64,000 nucleotides of DNA from Stenotrophomonas bentonitica (GCF_002887735.1 NZ_PKQP01000006.1:1-64000); one strand, 5' to 3'; positions 32,458-42,735 are shown, numbered from the stretch's first letter. The notes: generated from the letters alone by a model not told the origin. Program-made: numbers and translations.

Positions 32458-34521
32458 ATGACCGGCACCTACAGCCAGAGTCTTGTCGTGTTCTCGCTGC
32501 TGGTTGCCATCCTCGCCTCGTACACCGCGCTGGACATGGCCGGCCGCCTGGCCACCACCCGCGGCCGGGTGGCACGCTGGTGGCTGGCCGGTGGCGCTGG
32601 TGCGATGGGGCTGGGCATCTGGTCGATGCACTTCATCGGCATGCTCGCCTTCCACCTGCCGATCCCGGTCGGCTACGACCTGGCCATTACCCTGTATTCG
32701 CTGGCCGTCTCGGTTGGGGCTTCGGCTTATGCGCTGTGGCTGGTCTCACGCGCGGAGCTGCCGTGGTCGAGGTTGTGCGCCGGCGCGGTGCTGATGGGCC
32801 TGGGGATCGCGGCCATGCATTACCTGGGCATGGCCGCGCTGGAGATGAAGCCGGGCATCGACTACGACCCGCTGTGGTTTGCCGCCTCGGTCCTGATCGC
32901 CATCGGCGCGGCCGGTGCGGCGCTGTGGATCGCCTTCCGCCTGCGCCTGGAACAGCGCCGCCCGTTCGTGCTGCGCGGGCTGGCCTCGCTGGTGATGGGC
33001 CTGGCGATCGTCGGCATGCACTACACCGGCATGGCCGCGGCCCACTTCCCCGAGGGCGCGATGTGTGGCGCGGCGTATGGCGAGGGCATCGAGACCAAGT
33101 GGCTGGCGGTGCTGGTGATCGTCACGACGCTGGCGACCCTGGGGATCGCACTGATCGCATCGGTGTTCGACCGCCAGATGCGCACCCGCACCGGCCTGCT
33201 TGCCGATTCGCTGGCCCAGGCCAACGAGAAGCTGATGCAGGCCGCCCTGCATGATCCGCTGACCCAGCTGCCCAACCGGATGCTGCTGCAGGACCGCATC
33301 GAGCAGGCGATCGAAAAGGCGCAGCGCCGGCAGTTCAGCTTCGCGGTGATGTTCTGCGACCTGGACGGCTTCAAGGCGATCAACGATGCCTACGGTCACC
33401 AGCTTGGTGACCAACTGCTGATCCAGGTCAGCAAGCGGATCACCGCGCTGCTGCGTGCACAGGACACCTTCGCGCGGCTGGGGGGCGATGAGTTCGTCAT
33501 CGTGTTCCAGGTGGAGGATCCGGAAGATGCGGCCGTGGTCGCCGAACGGATCATCGCCAGCGTGGCCGAGCCGTTCGAGATCGATGCCTTGGAACTGCAG
33601 GTCAGTGCCAGCCTGGGCATCGCGCTGTACCCGGCCGACGCCACCACCGAACGCGACCTGATGGCCCACGCCGATGCGGCGATGTACCACACCAAGGATT
33701 CGGGCCGGAACGGCTATACCTTCTTCACCCAGTCGCTCAACGTGAGCGCGAACCGCCAGCTGAAACTGCTGCAGGAACTGCGCAAGGCGGTCAGCCGCAG
33801 CGAGCTGGTGCTGCATTACCAGCCCAAGTTCCAGGCCAGCGGGACATCGCCGATCGGGGCCGAGGCGCTGGTGCGCTGGCAACATCCCGAGCTGGGCCTG
33901 TTGTCACCGGACGCATTCATTCCGATCGCCGAACGCAGCGGCCTGATCCTCTCCATCGGTGACTGGGTGCTGGACCAGGCCTGCGCGCAGCTGCGCCACT
34001 GGCACGACGCCGGTCACCCGGACTGGACCATGGCGGTGAACCTCTCACCGCTGCAGTTCGGGTCGAGCACGCTGCTCGAGACTGTGCGCCGCACGCTGGA
34101 CAAACACGGGCTGGACCCGAAGCGGCTGACCCTGGAGGTCACCGAGACCACCGCGATGCGCGATGTGGAAGCCAGCCTGCTGATCCTGCACGGGCTGACC
34201 GCGATGGGCGTGAACATCTCCATCGACGACTTCGGCACCGGCTACTCCAGCCTGCTGTATCTCAAGCGCATGCCGGCCACCGAGCTGAAGATCGACCGCG
34301 CCTTCGTGCACGACCTGGAAGACAACGCCGAAGACGCGGCGATCGTTTCCTCGATCATCGCATTGGGCCGGTCCCTGCAGCTGCAGATCGTCGCCGAGGG
34401 CGTGGAAACGGCCGGGCAACGCCAGTACCTGAGCGACATGGGCTGCGACCAGCTGCAGGGGTATCACCTCGGGCGGCCGGTCGACGCCGCCGAGTTCATG
34501 CGGCTGGCGAAAGTGGCGTAA
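32458..34521 (+). CDS. MHYT-GGDEF-EAL c-di-GMP signalling protein
   Basis: 687 residues from ATG 32458. The MHYT sensor domain has seven membrane segments and the repeats MHFIGM, MHYLGM and MHYTGM (about 60, 122, 187), proposed to bind copper and sense gases. GGDEF domain: RLGGDEF with an RAQD I-site five residues upstream. EAL domain: GAEALVRWQHP, EVTET, IDDFGTGYSSL, KIDRAFV, so both cyclase and phosphodiesterase signatures are complete. It may switch between making and degrading c-di-GMP; the real balance cannot be read from sequence. Close to MorA/YkoW-type proteins. Confidence 0.92.
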   Translation: MTGTYSQSLVVFSLLVAILASYTALDMAGRLATTRGRVARWWLAGGAGAMGLGIWSMHFIGMLAFHLPIPVGYDLAITLYSLAVSVGASAYALWLVSRAELPWSRLCAGAVLMGLGIAAMHYLGMAALEMKPGIDYDPLWFAASVLIAIGAAGAALWIAFRLRLEQRRPFVLRGLASLVMGLAIVGMHYTGMAAAHFPEGAMCGAAYGEGIETKWLAVLVIVTTLATLGIALIASVFDRQMRTRTGLLADSLAQANEKLMQAALHDPLTQLPNRMLLQDRIEQAIEKAQRRQFSFAVMFCDLDGFKAINDAYGHQLGDQLLIQVSKRITALLRAQDTFARLGGDEFVIVFQVEDPEDAAVVAERIIASVAEPFEIDALELQVSASLGIALYPADATTERDLMAHADAAMYHTKDSGRNGYTFFTQSLNVSANRQLKLLQELRKAVSRSELVLHYQPKFQASGTSPIGAEALVRWQHPELGLLSPDAFIPIAERSGLILSIGDWVLDQACAQLRHWHDAGHPDWTMAVNLSPLQFGSSTLLETVRRTLDKHGLDPKRLTLEVTETTAMRDVEASLLILHGLTAMGVNISIDDFGTGYSSLLYLKRMPATELKIDRAFVHDLEDNAEDAAIVSSIIALGRSLQLQIVAEGVETAGQRQYLSDMGCDQLQGYHLGRPVDAAEFMRLAKVA

Positions 34522-34650
34522 CGCGCGGAGAGCAGCCCGTTGCCGTAGGGCGCCAGTAGTCTGGACACGCTGGGCCATCCCCCACCGGCCGCATCTGGAA
34601 CGGCCACCACCCTGAACAACGTTCGCTGCGTCGCCATGCGCGCCAAACAG

Positions 34651-34674
34651 AAAGGCCGCGCGAGGGCGGCCTTT
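34651..34674 (-). terminator. Terminator of the cyo operon, possibly bidirectional
   Basis: AAAGGCCGC-CCTCGC-GCGGCCTTT on the minus strand, a 9-bp stem with T-rich sequence after it, about 27 bp past cyoD. It also lies 130 bp past the convergent c-di-GMP gene. Confidence 0.8.
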
Positions 34675-34700
34675 CCGTGTGTGGCAACGTCGCGAAGACG

Positions 34701-35051
34701 TCAGTGCATCATGTGCACGTTCATGTTGTGCATGACCCACAGCGAACCGGCGACGATGATGCCGATCACCACGACGGTGAAGGCCGCCGCGCTGACGTTC
34801 CAGCGCTGTTCCGAGGAACGGTCAAGGTGCAGGAAGAACACCAGGTGCACCAGGATCTGCAGCACCGCCGCAACGACGATGATGACGCCGGTGGTGAACC
34901 GCGGCAGGTCGCCATGCATGACCGCCCAGAACGGGATGATGGTCAGCACCGCGGCCAGCAGGAAGCCGATCAGGTAGGACTTGACGCTGCCGTGGCTTTC
35001 GCCGGCGGCACCGTGGCCATGATCGTGTGCGTGATTGTCATGTGCGGCCAT
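34701..35051 (-). CDS. cyoD: Cytochrome bo ubiquinol oxidase subunit IV
   Basis: 116 residues from ATG 35051, whose first base is the last base of the cyoC stop (TAATG). Three membrane segments (YLIGFLLAAVLTIIPFWAVM, TGVIIVVAAVLQILVHLVFF, AFTVVVIGIIVAGSLWVM). The N-terminus is His-rich (HDNHAHDHGHG). CyoD assists assembly of the CuB site. Last gene of cyoABCD. Confidence 0.95.
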   Translation of the reverse strand: MAAHDNHAHDHGHGAAGESHGSVKSYLIGFLLAAVLTIIPFWAVMHGDLPRFTTGVIIVVAAVLQILVHLVFFLHLDRSSEQRWNVSAAAFTVVVIGIIVAGSLWVMHNMNVHMMH

Positions 35052-35692
35052 TACAGCGCTCCATTCAGATAGACGACGGAGAACACGCCGATCCAGATCA
35101 GATCCAGGAAGTGCCAGAACAGGCTCAGGCACGCCATGCGGGTCTTGTTGGTCTGGGTCAGGCCGTTCTGCTTGATCTGGATGAACATGATCAGCAGCCA
35201 CAGCAGACCCGCGCTCACGTGAAGACCGTGGGTACCAACCAGCGCGAAGAACGCCGACAGGAACGCACTGTGGTCCGGACCGTAGCCCTGATGGATCAGG
35301 TGGTTGAACTCCCACACTTCCATGCACATGAAGCCAAAGCCCAGCAGCCAGGTCAGGGCCAGCCATGCATACATCTGGCCCACCTTCTGCTTGTGCATGG
35401 CGATCATGCCCAGGCCGAAGGTCAGCGAGGAGACCAGCAGCAGCGTGGTTTCCCAGGCGACGAAGGACAGTTCGAACAGGTCCTTCGGGCCGGGGCCACC
35501 GTCGGTGCCGCCGGACAGCACGATGTAGGTCGCAAACAGGGTGGCGAAGATGAGGCAATCGCTCATCAGGTACACCCAGAAACCGAAGACGGTATTGCCG
35601 CCGGTGTCGTGGTGCTCGTGGTCGTCATGGCCGTGGGCCGCCGCGTGCGCGGCGTGCCCATGGTTCATGGTGTTGGGGATAGTGGTGCTCAT
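35051..35692 (-). CDS. cyoC: Cytochrome bo ubiquinol oxidase subunit III
   Basis: 213 residues. Haem-copper oxidase subunit III fold with five membrane segments ([58 protein letters not shown]). The N-terminal 30 residues are His-rich ([19 protein letters not shown]). ATG overlaps the cyoB stop (ATGA). Confidence 0.95.
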   Translation of the reverse strand: MSTTIPNTMNHGHAAHAAAHGHDDHEHHDTGGNTVFGFWVYLMSDCLIFATLFATYIVLSGGTDGGPGPKDLFELSFVAWETTLLLVSSLTFGLGMIAMHKQKVGQMYAWLALTWLLGFGFMCMEVWEFNHLIHQGYGPDHSAFLSAFFALVGTHGLHVSAGLLWLLIMFIQIKQNGLTQTNKTRMACLSLFWHFLDLIWIGVFSVVYLNGAL

Positions 35693-37698
35693 GCCTTCAG
35701 CTCCGATTTCACCAGGCCCTGCGCCACGAGGTGGCGACGGTGCTCATTTTCGATCCGCTCCACTTCCGCGGCCGGCACGTAGTAATCCACGTCCTTGTCG
35801 AAGGTGCGCCAGATGAAGGTGCCGATCATGCCGACCAGACCCACGATGGCCAGCCACCAGATGTGCCAGATCATCGCAAAGCCGAACACCAGGCTGAAGG
35901 CGCCGATCACCACACCGGTACCGGTGTTGCGCGGCATGTGGATGTCGGTGTACTTGGCCGGGCGTTCCCACGCCTCACCACGCTGCTTGCGCTCCCAGAA
36001 CTCGTCCAGTTCGGTGACGCGCGGCAGCGAGCCGAAGTTGTAGAACGACGGCGGCGAAGAGGTTTCCCACTCCAGCGTACGGGCGTCCCACGGGTCGCCG
36101 GTCAGGTCGGCGGTCTTCTTGCGGTCGCGGATCGACACGGCGATCTGGATGATCTGGCACAGGATGCCGGCACCGATGATGAAGGCACCGCACATGGCGA
36201 TGATCAGCAGCGGCTGGTATTCCATGTTCGGGTAGCTCTGCATGCGGCGGGTCATGCCCATGAAGCCCAGGATGTACAGCGGCATGAACGCGACATAGAA
36301 GCCGATGAACCAGCACCAGAACGCGCGCTTGCCCCAGGTTTCATTGAGGCGGAAGCCGAACATCTTCGGCCACCAGTAGGTGATGCCGGCGAACATGCCG
36401 AACACCACGCCGCCGATGATGACGTTGTGGAAGTGGGCGATCAGGAACAGGCTGTTGTGCAGCACGAAATCGATGGCCGGGATCGCCAGCATCACGCCGG
36501 TCATGCCGCCGATGGTGAAGGTGACCATGAAGCCGATCGTCCACAGCACCGGGGTCGTGAACTGCACGCGACCGCGGAACATGGTGAACAGCCAGTTGAA
36601 GATCTTCACGCCGGTCGGGATCGAGATGATCATCGTCGTGATGCCGAAGAAGGCATTGACGTTGGCACCCGAGCCCATGGTGAAGAAGTGGTGCAGCCAC
36701 ACGATGAACGACAGCACGCCGATGCAGGCGGTGGCGTAGACCATGCCCTTGTAGCCGAACAGCGCCTTGCGCGAGAACGTGGCGATGACCTCGGAGAACA
36801 CGCCGAAGGCCGGCAGGACCAGGATATAGACTTCCGGGTGACCCCAGATCCAGATCAGGTTGATGTACAGCATGGCGTTGCCGCCACCATCGTTGGTGAA
36901 GAAGTGCGTGCCCAGGTAACGGTCCAGGGTCAGCAGCACCAGGGTGATGGTCAGCACCGGGAAGGCGGCGATGATCAGCACGTTGGTGACCAGCGCGGTC
37001 CAGGTGAACACCGGCATCTGCATCAGCTTCATGCCGGGGGTACGCATCTTCAGGATGGTAATGAAGAAGTTGATGCCGCTCAGCGTGGTACCCAGGCCTG
37101 CTACCTGCAGGCCCCAGATGTAGTAATCGACACCTACCCCTGGACTGTATTCCTTGCCTGACAACGGCGGGAAGGCCAGCCAGCCGGTCTGCGCGAACTC
37201 ACCGACACCCAGCGAGATCATCACCAGGCCCGCGCCCGCCACGAACAGCCAGAAGCTGAGCGAGTTGACGAACGGGAAGGCCACGTCGCGTGCGCCGATC
37301 TGCAGCGGCACGACGACGTTCATCAGGCCGGTGATCAGCGGCATCGCCACGAAGAAGATCATGATCACGCCGTGGGCGGTGAAGATCTGGTCGTAGTGAT
37401 GGGGGGGCAGGACGCCCTCGTTGCCGCCAGCGGCCATGGCCTGCTGGACGCGCATCATGATCGCGTCGGCGAAGCCGCGCAGCAGCATGACGAAGGCGAC
37501 GATGAGGTACATCACGCCGATCTTCTTGTGGTCTACCGAGGTGAACCACTCTTTCCAGAGATAGCCCCACAGCTTGAACTTGGTGATCAGGGCCAGCACG
37601 AGCAGGCCACCGATCCCCGCGCCGATCAGCGTGGTGATGATGATCGGGTCGTGCGGGATGTCGGCAAAGGTCAGTTTACCCAACAGATTCATGGTCAT
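35689..37698 (-). CDS. cyoB: Cytochrome bo ubiquinol oxidase subunit I
   Basis: 669 residues, full length. Haem-copper oxidase with haem b/o3 and CuB ligands in [37 protein letters not shown] and [12 protein letters not shown]. It oxidises ubiquinol, reduces O2 and pumps protons in the inner membrane. ATG overlaps the cyoA stop (ATGA). Confidence 0.98.
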   Translation of the reverse strand: MTMNLLGKLTFADIPHDPIIITTLIGAGIGGLLVLALITKFKLWGYLWKEWFTSVDHKKIGVMYLIVAFVMLLRGFADAIMMRVQQAMAAGGNEGVLPPHHYDQIFTAHGVIMIFFVAMPLITGLMNVVVPLQIGARDVAFPFVNSLSFWLFVAGAGLVMISLGVGEFAQTGWLAFPPLSGKEYSPGVGVDYYIWGLQVAGLGTTLSGINFFITILKMRTPGMKLMQMPVFTWTALVTNVLIIAAFPVLTITLVLLTLDRYLGTHFFTNDGGGNAMLYINLIWIWGHPEVYILVLPAFGVFSEVIATFSRKALFGYKGMVYATACIGVLSFIVWLHHFFTMGSGANVNAFFGITTMIISIPTGVKIFNWLFTMFRGRVQFTTPVLWTIGFMVTFTIGGMTGVMLAIPAIDFVLHNSLFLIAHFHNVIIGGVVFGMFAGITYWWPKMFGFRLNETWGKRAFWCWFIGFYVAFMPLYILGFMGMTRRMQSYPNMEYQPLLIIAMCGAFIIGAGILCQIIQIAVSIRDRKKTADLTGDPWDARTLEWETSSPPSFYNFGSLPRVTELDEFWERKQRGEAWERPAKYTDIHMPRNTGTGVVIGAFSLVFGFAMIWHIWWLAIVGLVGMIGTFIWRTFDKDVDYYVPAAEVERIENEHRRHLVAQGLVKSELKA

Positions 37699-38768
37699 TC
37701 TCCCGAGCCGTCGTGACCGGCGTGACCGGCTGCGGCGTGCTCGTCTGCAGTGTGTGCGGCGTCCGCGGCAGCGGGCTGGTCGGCATGGACCGGCAGCTTC
37801 GCTTCGTCGTGGGCTCCGCTCATGGCCTGCATGTCGTGGCCTTCATGGCTTTCGCCTTCGGCGCCGTCATGCTTCATGGCCTTGTGGTCGTGCTTCATGC
37901 CGTAGTGCTGGTTGTCGCCCATGTGCTTGGCGATGACCCAGTCGAACAGGCCGGCCTCGGTGGTGCCGTAATAGGTCACCGGGTGCCAGTCGTGGTTCTT
38001 CTCGGCGACCAGCGCAGCGAAGGCGGTCTTGTCCAGGGTCGCGCTTTGGGCACGCACCTCGGTCAGCCACTGCTGGTACTCCGCCTCGGTCACCGAGTGC
38101 GCGGAGAAGTGCATCTTGCTGAAGCCTGCGCCGCTGTAGTGCGAGGACATGCCCGGGAACTCACCGGTCTCGTTGGCGATCAGGTGGAGTTTGGTCTCCA
38201 TGGCCGTCATCGAGTAGATCATGCTGCCCAGGTGCGGGATGAAGAACGCATTCATCACCGAATCGGACGTGATCTTGAAGTTCAGCGGGGTATCGACCGG
38301 GAAGGTGATCTCGTTGACGGTGGCGATGTTCTCTTCGGGATAGATGAAGAGCCACTTCCAGTCCAGCGAGATGGCTTCGATCACCACCGGCTTCTTGTCC
38401 GAGTCCAGCGGACGGTACGGATCCAGCGCGTGCGAGGAACGCCAGGTCAGCACGGCCAGCACCAGCACGATCATGCACGGGATCGACCAGACCACCACTT
38501 CGATGGCCGTGGAGTGCGACCACTTCGGCTCATAACGGGCCTTGGTATTGGTCGCACGGTACTTCCACGCGAAGGTGAGGGTCATGATGATGACCGGCAC
38601 GACAACCAGCAGCATCAGCACGGTCGCCGTGATGAGCAGGGTCTTCTCGTCGTGGCCGATCTGGCCCTTGGGGTTGAGGATGGCCGAGTTGCAGCCCGTC
38701 AGGAACACGGACAACGCAAACAGCAGGCCCGGACGCAGGAAGCGTCCAAGGGGTTTCAACGGAATCAT
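37695..38768 (-). CDS. cyoA: Cytochrome bo ubiquinol oxidase subunit II
   Basis: 357 residues from ATG 38768 (a TTG 12 bp upstream is in frame). Lipobox LTGC (Cys about 26), two membrane segments, then a cupredoxin-like periplasmic domain without CuA ligands ([20 protein letters not shown]). The last 75 or so residues are a His/Met-rich tail ([45 protein letters not shown]) not present in E. coli CyoA and reminiscent of metal-binding segments. First gene of the tightly overlapping cyoABCD operon. Confidence 0.95.
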   Translation of the reverse strand: MIPLKPLGRFLRPGLLFALSVFLTGCNSAILNPKGQIGHDEKTLLITATVLMLLVVVPVIIMTLTFAWKYRATNTKARYEPKWSHSTAIEVVVWSIPCMIVLVLAVLTWRSSHALDPYRPLDSDKKPVVIEAISLDWKWLFIYPEENIATVNEITFPVDTPLNFKITSDSVMNAFFIPHLGSMIYSMTAMETKLHLIANETGEFPGMSSHYSGAGFSKMHFSAHSVTEAEYQQWLTEVRAQSATLDKTAFAALVAEKNHDWHPVTYYGTTEAGLFDWVIAKHMGDNQHYGMKHDHKAMKHDGAEGESHEGHDMQAMSGAHDEAKLPVHADQPAAADAAHTADEHAAAGHAGHDGSGE

Positions 38769-39143
38769 CGGTCGATCCAATTGCGTAGGGAATGCCAGTT
38801 CAAGCCCGCCTCCGTCCCAGCCAAAGCCGGTGGTGCCGGTCCAAGGGGACAGGCACGGAGGACGATCATGTCAGCCTTCCAATTTTAGGCCGTCACGCAT
38901 CATTTAAGAAAGGCATTGACAATGATCCAGCGCAGGAAAGGCCTGTTTTGGGCTGCGACACGTTGTCGCAGTGCCGGGCAATGACCCGATTCGGCAACAT
39001 TCCGGCCCTTGTATAGACATGAACGGGTCAGTTCCGGGGCTGGCCAGCGCGGACCCGGTTGCAGTGTCCCGGCGCGTGCTGCGCAACGGCCGGCGGGCGG
39101 CCACGGTACACGTACCGACGCCCCACGTCACCCGCGGCGCCGC
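38769..39143. other. Intergenic region upstream of cyoA
   Basis: 375 bp with no credible gene, between the start of cyoA and the end of ldhA, both minus strand. It should hold the cyo promoter: on the minus strand TTGTCAATG and AT-rich TTTCTTAAATGATG lie about 140-160 bp before cyoA. A small palindrome CGGTAC-AC-GTACCG (39104-39117) is near the ldhA end. No firm site is assigned. Confidence 0.4.
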
Positions 39144-40148
39144 TCAGACCGCCCGCACCCGATTCGCGCACGCCGCCCCACTGGCGAAGTCCGCCAGGTT
39201 GCGCAGCGTGATGTCGGAAATCTCCTGCAGCGCCTCGACCGTGAAGAAGCCCTGGTGCCCCGTCACGAGCACGTTGGGGAAGGTCATCAGGCGCTGGAAC
39301 GCGTCATCGTCGATGATTTCGCCGGACCGGTCCTGGAAGAACAGCCCGCTCTCCTGCTCGTAGACATCGATGGCCAGGTGGCCGAGGCGGCGCGACTTCA
39401 GCGCGCGGATCACCGCATGGGTATCCACCAGTCCGCCGCGCGAGGTATTGACCAGCATTGCCCCGGGCTTCATTGCGGCCAGTGAGGCGTCGTCGATCAG
39501 GTGATGGGTGTCCGGCGTCAGCGGGCAGTGCAGCGAGACGATGTCTGATCGGGCCAGCAGGTCCTCCAGCGCGACCGATGCGCCAACGGCGGCGAACCCG
39601 GGCGATGGATACGGATCGTAGCCCAGCACGGTACAGCCCATGCCCTTGAAAATGCGGGCGGTGGCCAGGCCGATCTGGCCGGTGCCGACGATGCCCACGG
39701 TCTTGCGGTGCAGGGTGCGGCCGAGCAACCCATCGAGCATGAAGTTGCCCTCGCGCACCCGGTTGTAGGCGCGGTGGGTCTGCCGGTTGAGCGTCATCAC
39801 CATGGCCAGGGCATGCTCTGCCACGGCTTCGGGGGAGTAAGCCGGCACGCGTGCCACGAACAGGCCCAACTGCTCCGCCGCGGCCAGGTCGACATTGTTG
39901 AAGCCCGCACAGCGCAGCAGGATCGCGCGCACCCCCTGTGCATGCAGCGCCTGCAGTACCGGGGCGTTCAACCGGTCGTTCACGAACACACAGACCGCCT
40001 CGCAGTCCTGCGCCAGTGCCGCGGTATGTACCTCCAGCGCGGCATCGAAATACAGGAACTCGAAGGACGTCCCTGCCCCGCGGCGTTGCTTGGCCTCATC
40101 GAGAAACTGCTGGTCGTACGGGCGGGCGCTGAATACTGCGATCTTCAT
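39144..40148 (-). CDS. ldhA: Fermentative D-lactate dehydrogenase (2-hydroxyacid dehydrogenase)
   Basis: 334 residues from ATG 40148; the open frame beyond it overlaps the divergent gene and is not coding. NAD-binding site VGIVGTGQIGLATARIF (about 147-163), catalytic Arg in VNTSRGGLVD, Glu in VYEQESGLFF and His in GHQGFFT. The YDQQFLDEA start and the YEQE..LFF motif are typical of LdhA rather than of glyoxylate or phosphoglycerate enzymes. Reduces pyruvate to D-lactate. Monocistronic. Confidence 0.9.
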   Translation of the reverse strand: MKIAVFSARPYDQQFLDEAKQRRGAGTSFEFLYFDAALEVHTAALAQDCEAVCVFVNDRLNAPVLQALHAQGVRAILLRCAGFNNVDLAAAEQLGLFVARVPAYSPEAVAEHALAMVMTLNRQTHRAYNRVREGNFMLDGLLGRTLHRKTVGIVGTGQIGLATARIFKGMGCTVLGYDPYPSPGFAAVGASVALEDLLARSDIVSLHCPLTPDTHHLIDDASLAAMKPGAMLVNTSRGGLVDTHAVIRALKSRRLGHLAIDVYEQESGLFFQDRSGEIIDDDAFQRLMTFPNVLVTGHQGFFTVEALQEISDITLRNLADFASGAACANRVRAV

Positions 40149-40217
40149 GAGGCGATCCCCGGGAGTTCGAGCATCACGATACCGCAGTACACTCCGGCCA
40201 ACTGCCTGGAGCCTGCC

Positions 40218-40562
40218 GTGTCCCTGACTGCCCGCCTTCTCCGCTGGACCGCCACGCCGATGGCCCGGCGCGGCCTGTTCGTGCTCACGTGCGCGGCCGT
40301 GATCGTGATGGCCTGCAATCCATTGCTGGCGCCCTTGCTGCCCGTGGTGGATGCGCTGGGGCTGGATGTCCTGGTGCTGCTCATGGGTGCGCAGGCGATG
40401 GCACTGCTGCCATGGGTGCGGCTGCATGCCCGTCGTATCGCGCGCATCACCCTGCGTTTGCTGCTGGGTACCCTCGCCGGTGCCATCGCCAGTTTCATCG
40501 GCGGCTATCTGCGGCAACTGGTATTCGCCATGGCCACGCGTTGGACCCACGCGCGCCCGTGA
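40218..40562 (+). CDS. Small hydrophobic membrane protein, unknown
   Basis: 114 residues from GTG 40218, chosen for GGAG 7 nt upstream; the frame upstream is the shadow of ldhA. Three hydrophobic segments (GLFVLTCAAVIVMACNPLLAP, VVDALGLDVLVLLMGAQAMALL, LLLGTLAGAIASFIGGYL). No family recognised. Divergent from ldhA and 35 bp before the RsbQ-like gene. Confidence 0.6.
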   Translation: MSLTARLLRWTATPMARRGLFVLTCAAVIVMACNPLLAPLLPVVDALGLDVLVLLMGAQAMALLPWVRLHARRIARITLRLLLGTLAGAIASFIGGYLRQLVFAMATRWTHARP

Positions 40563-40597
40563 CCTAGTATTCGGCCCTTGCAAGACGCCATGGGTGG

Positions 40598-41404
40598 ATG
40601 TGCGTGGAAAGTTTCGAGCGGTTCAACGGGCGCCGTAGTGGTGAGGGCAAGGCGGTCGCGATCCTGTCACACGGCTTTGGTACCGATCAGACCGCATGGA
40701 ATGCATTGCGCCCGTGGTTTGAAGCGCGCTACGACGTGATCTCCTTCGATCTTGCCGGCTGTGGCCCGCAAGGTGCGCAGACTTACGATTTCGAACGCCA
40801 TGGTTCGCTGTTCGGCTACGCCGACGATCTGCTCGACATCCTGGATGAGCTCGACGTGCACAACTGCACCTACGTCGGCCATTCGATGAGCGGCATGATC
40901 GGCGCGGCCGCTGCGGTGGCACGGCCGGAGCTGTTCGAGCGGCTGGTCATCATCGGTGCGTCGCCGCGTTATCTCGACGATGAGGGCTACACCGGCGGCT
41001 TTAAACCGCAGGACCTGGAGCAACTGTTCGAGAGCATGCGCGCCAACTACCAGGCCTGGATCGCAGGCTTCGCCCCGATGGTCGTCGGCGTGGAAGACAG
41101 CGCGGTCGTTGCCGATTTCTCCAACACCCTGTTCCAGATGCGCCCGGACATCGCGCTCAATACCTCGCGGACGATTTTCACCTCCGATCTGCGCAGCCTG
41201 GCCGCGCGGGTTTCCACGCCGGTCCACCTCATCCAGACCGCGCACGACGTGGCGGTACCGGTCGCCGTCGGCCACTGGCTGGCCAACGCGATCGATGGCG
41301 CCACCCTGGATGTGATCGATGCTTCCGGTCACCTCCCGCACATGACGGCACCCGATGACGTCATGCGCATTCTCGAACAGCGTCTGGCAGGCCCCACGCG
41401 GTGA
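40598..41404 (+). CDS. RsbQ-like alpha/beta hydrolase
   Basis: 268 residues. Catalytic triad Ser96 (GHSMSGM), Asp217 (TAHDVAVP) and His245 (SGHLPHM). Ser96 matches the position known for Bacillus RsbQ, and the N-terminal HGFGTDQTAW oxyanion loop is RsbQ/D14/KAI2-like. In Bacillus, RsbQ makes an unknown small molecule sensed by the PAS domain of RsbP. Here the stop overlaps the GTG of a PAS-containing diguanylate cyclase gene (GTGA), strongly suggesting the same logic with c-di-GMP as output. Family confident; the coupling is inference. Confidence 0.88.
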   Translation: MCVESFERFNGRRSGEGKAVAILSHGFGTDQTAWNALRPWFEARYDVISFDLAGCGPQGAQTYDFERHGSLFGYADDLLDILDELDVHNCTYVGHSMSGMIGAAAAVARPELFERLVIIGASPRYLDDEGYTGGFKPQDLEQLFESMRANYQAWIAGFAPMVVGVEDSAVVADFSNTLFQMRPDIALNTSRTIFTSDLRSLAARVSTPVHLIQTAHDVAVPVAVGHWLANAIDGATLDVIDASGHLPHMTAPDDVMRILEQRLAGPTR

Positions 41405-42735
41405 CGACCTCCGACAGTGAAGCGCTTGCCGCGCTGTGCCAGTTCGCCCGTCTCGCCTCCCACGCCGACCTGGTGATGGCAGTGGAGGTGGACGCCGGCG
41501 GGAGGGCGACCTGGGCTGTCTCGGCCCCGGCACTGCCCTCGCCGAGCTTCAACCTGGCGCGCAGCGGCATCCTCGAGGCGCGCTGGAGCGGCGAGGCCAT
41601 GGACGCAGCGGACTTCCGGCTGCCGACGGCGATCATCCATGCCCTGGAAGGCCGCCCCGCCCGCCTGCTTTACGTTCCGGCCCCCTCCCACGGCGCGCCA
41701 CTGAGTGGCCTGCTGCTGCTCTGGCGAAGCGTCCCTGCCCCGGCAACCTTGACGGCACAGGTGCCACTGCTGGCCACGAGCGTGGCCCGGCTGCTGTCCG
41801 CACGGCGCGAAGCCGCGCGCGGCACGATCGTCCGCAATCAGTTCCTCGATCTGTTTGAAAGCGTGCCGGCGGGCATCGTGCTGATCGACGGGGATGGCAT
41901 CGGCGCGGCGGTCAACGAGCACGCCGCGGAGCTGCTGGGCTGCACGGCTGGCAATCACCGGGCGGCGGATCTGGCCGGTCCGATGCGCGCCCTGCGCCAA
42001 CGCTGCGACAACCACGCCGAGCTGGAACTGGCCTACAGCGCTCAGATGAACAACGATCAGTTCGCCGCCAAGCAGAACTGGACTCTGGGCGAACGCACCT
42101 TCGAAGTGGACACCCATCCGGTGCGCGGCAACGGCGCGCACGGGCGCATCTGGCTGTTCACCGATGTCACCGCGGACCTGCTGATGGCCGCCGAGCTGCG
42201 CCGCCTGGCGTCCTCGGACCCGTTGACCGGCGTCCCCAATCGACGCCATTTCGAAGAATGCTCGGCCCAGATCATCGCCGCCCGCGAAGCCAACGGCCGC
42301 GCGGTGGCGGTGCTGATGGTGGACGTAGACCACTTCAAGAAGATCAACGATACCTACGGTCATCCGGTCGGCGATGAAGTCCTCAAAGTAGTCGCCAAGC
42401 GCTGCCGCGACGCCCTGCGGGAGCGCGATCTGTTCGCCCGCTTCGGCGGCGAAGAGTTCATCGCCCTGCTGGCGGCGTCCGCCGTCGATGAGATTCCCGC
42501 CGCCGCCGAGCGACTGCGCAGTGCGGTGGCCGCTGAGCCGATCCTCGTGGGCAGCGAGCGCGTTGCCGTCTCCGTCAGCGTCGGGGGCGCGATCGGCGAG
42601 GCGTTGCCGGGTGGCGACCAGCGGCTGCTGGAGGCGCTGATCGCCCGGGCGGATGAGGCGCTGTATGACGCCAAGACCAGCGGGCGCAACCGGGTCCGGA
42701 TGGCGGTCCTGCAGCCTGACCTGATCGACCTCTGA
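41401..42735 (+). CDS. GAF/PAS-GGDEF diguanylate cyclase coupled to the RsbQ-like hydrolase
   Basis: 444 residues from GTG 41401, overlapping the hydrolase stop by 4 bp. Residues about 1-140 look GAF-like, about 145-260 are a PAS domain (FLDLFESVPAGIVLIDGDG), and about 265-435 the GGDEF domain with DPLTGVPNRR, DVDHFKKINDTYGH and active site FGGEEF. An RERD I-site sits five residues before GGEEF, so product inhibition is likely. No membrane segment: a cytoplasmic sensor. Makes c-di-GMP; the ligand probably comes from the hydrolase. Confidence 0.9.
   Translation: MTTSDSEALAALCQFARLASHADLVMAVEVDAGGRATWAVSAPALPSPSFNLARSGILEARWSGEAMDAADFRLPTAIIHALEGRPARLLYVPAPSHGAPLSGLLLLWRSVPAPATLTAQVPLLATSVARLLSARREAARGTIVRNQFLDLFESVPAGIVLIDGDGIGAAVNEHAAELLGCTAGNHRAADLAGPMRALRQRCDNHAELELAYSAQMNNDQFAAKQNWTLGERTFEVDTHPVRGNGAHGRIWLFTDVTADLLMAAELRRLASSDPLTGVPNRRHFEECSAQIIAAREANGRAVAVLMVDVDHFKKINDTYGHPVGDEVLKVVAKRCRDALRERDLFARFGGEEFIALLAASAVDEIPAAAERLRSAVAAEPILVGSERVAVSVSVGGAIGEALPGGDQRLLEALIARADEALYDAKTSGRNRVRMAVLQPDLIDL

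Noticed and set aside
39708..40217. Upstream half of the frame containing the small membrane protein
   Set aside because: Lies opposite ldhA and has no coding character; a GTG with a ribosome site at 40218 explains the real gene.
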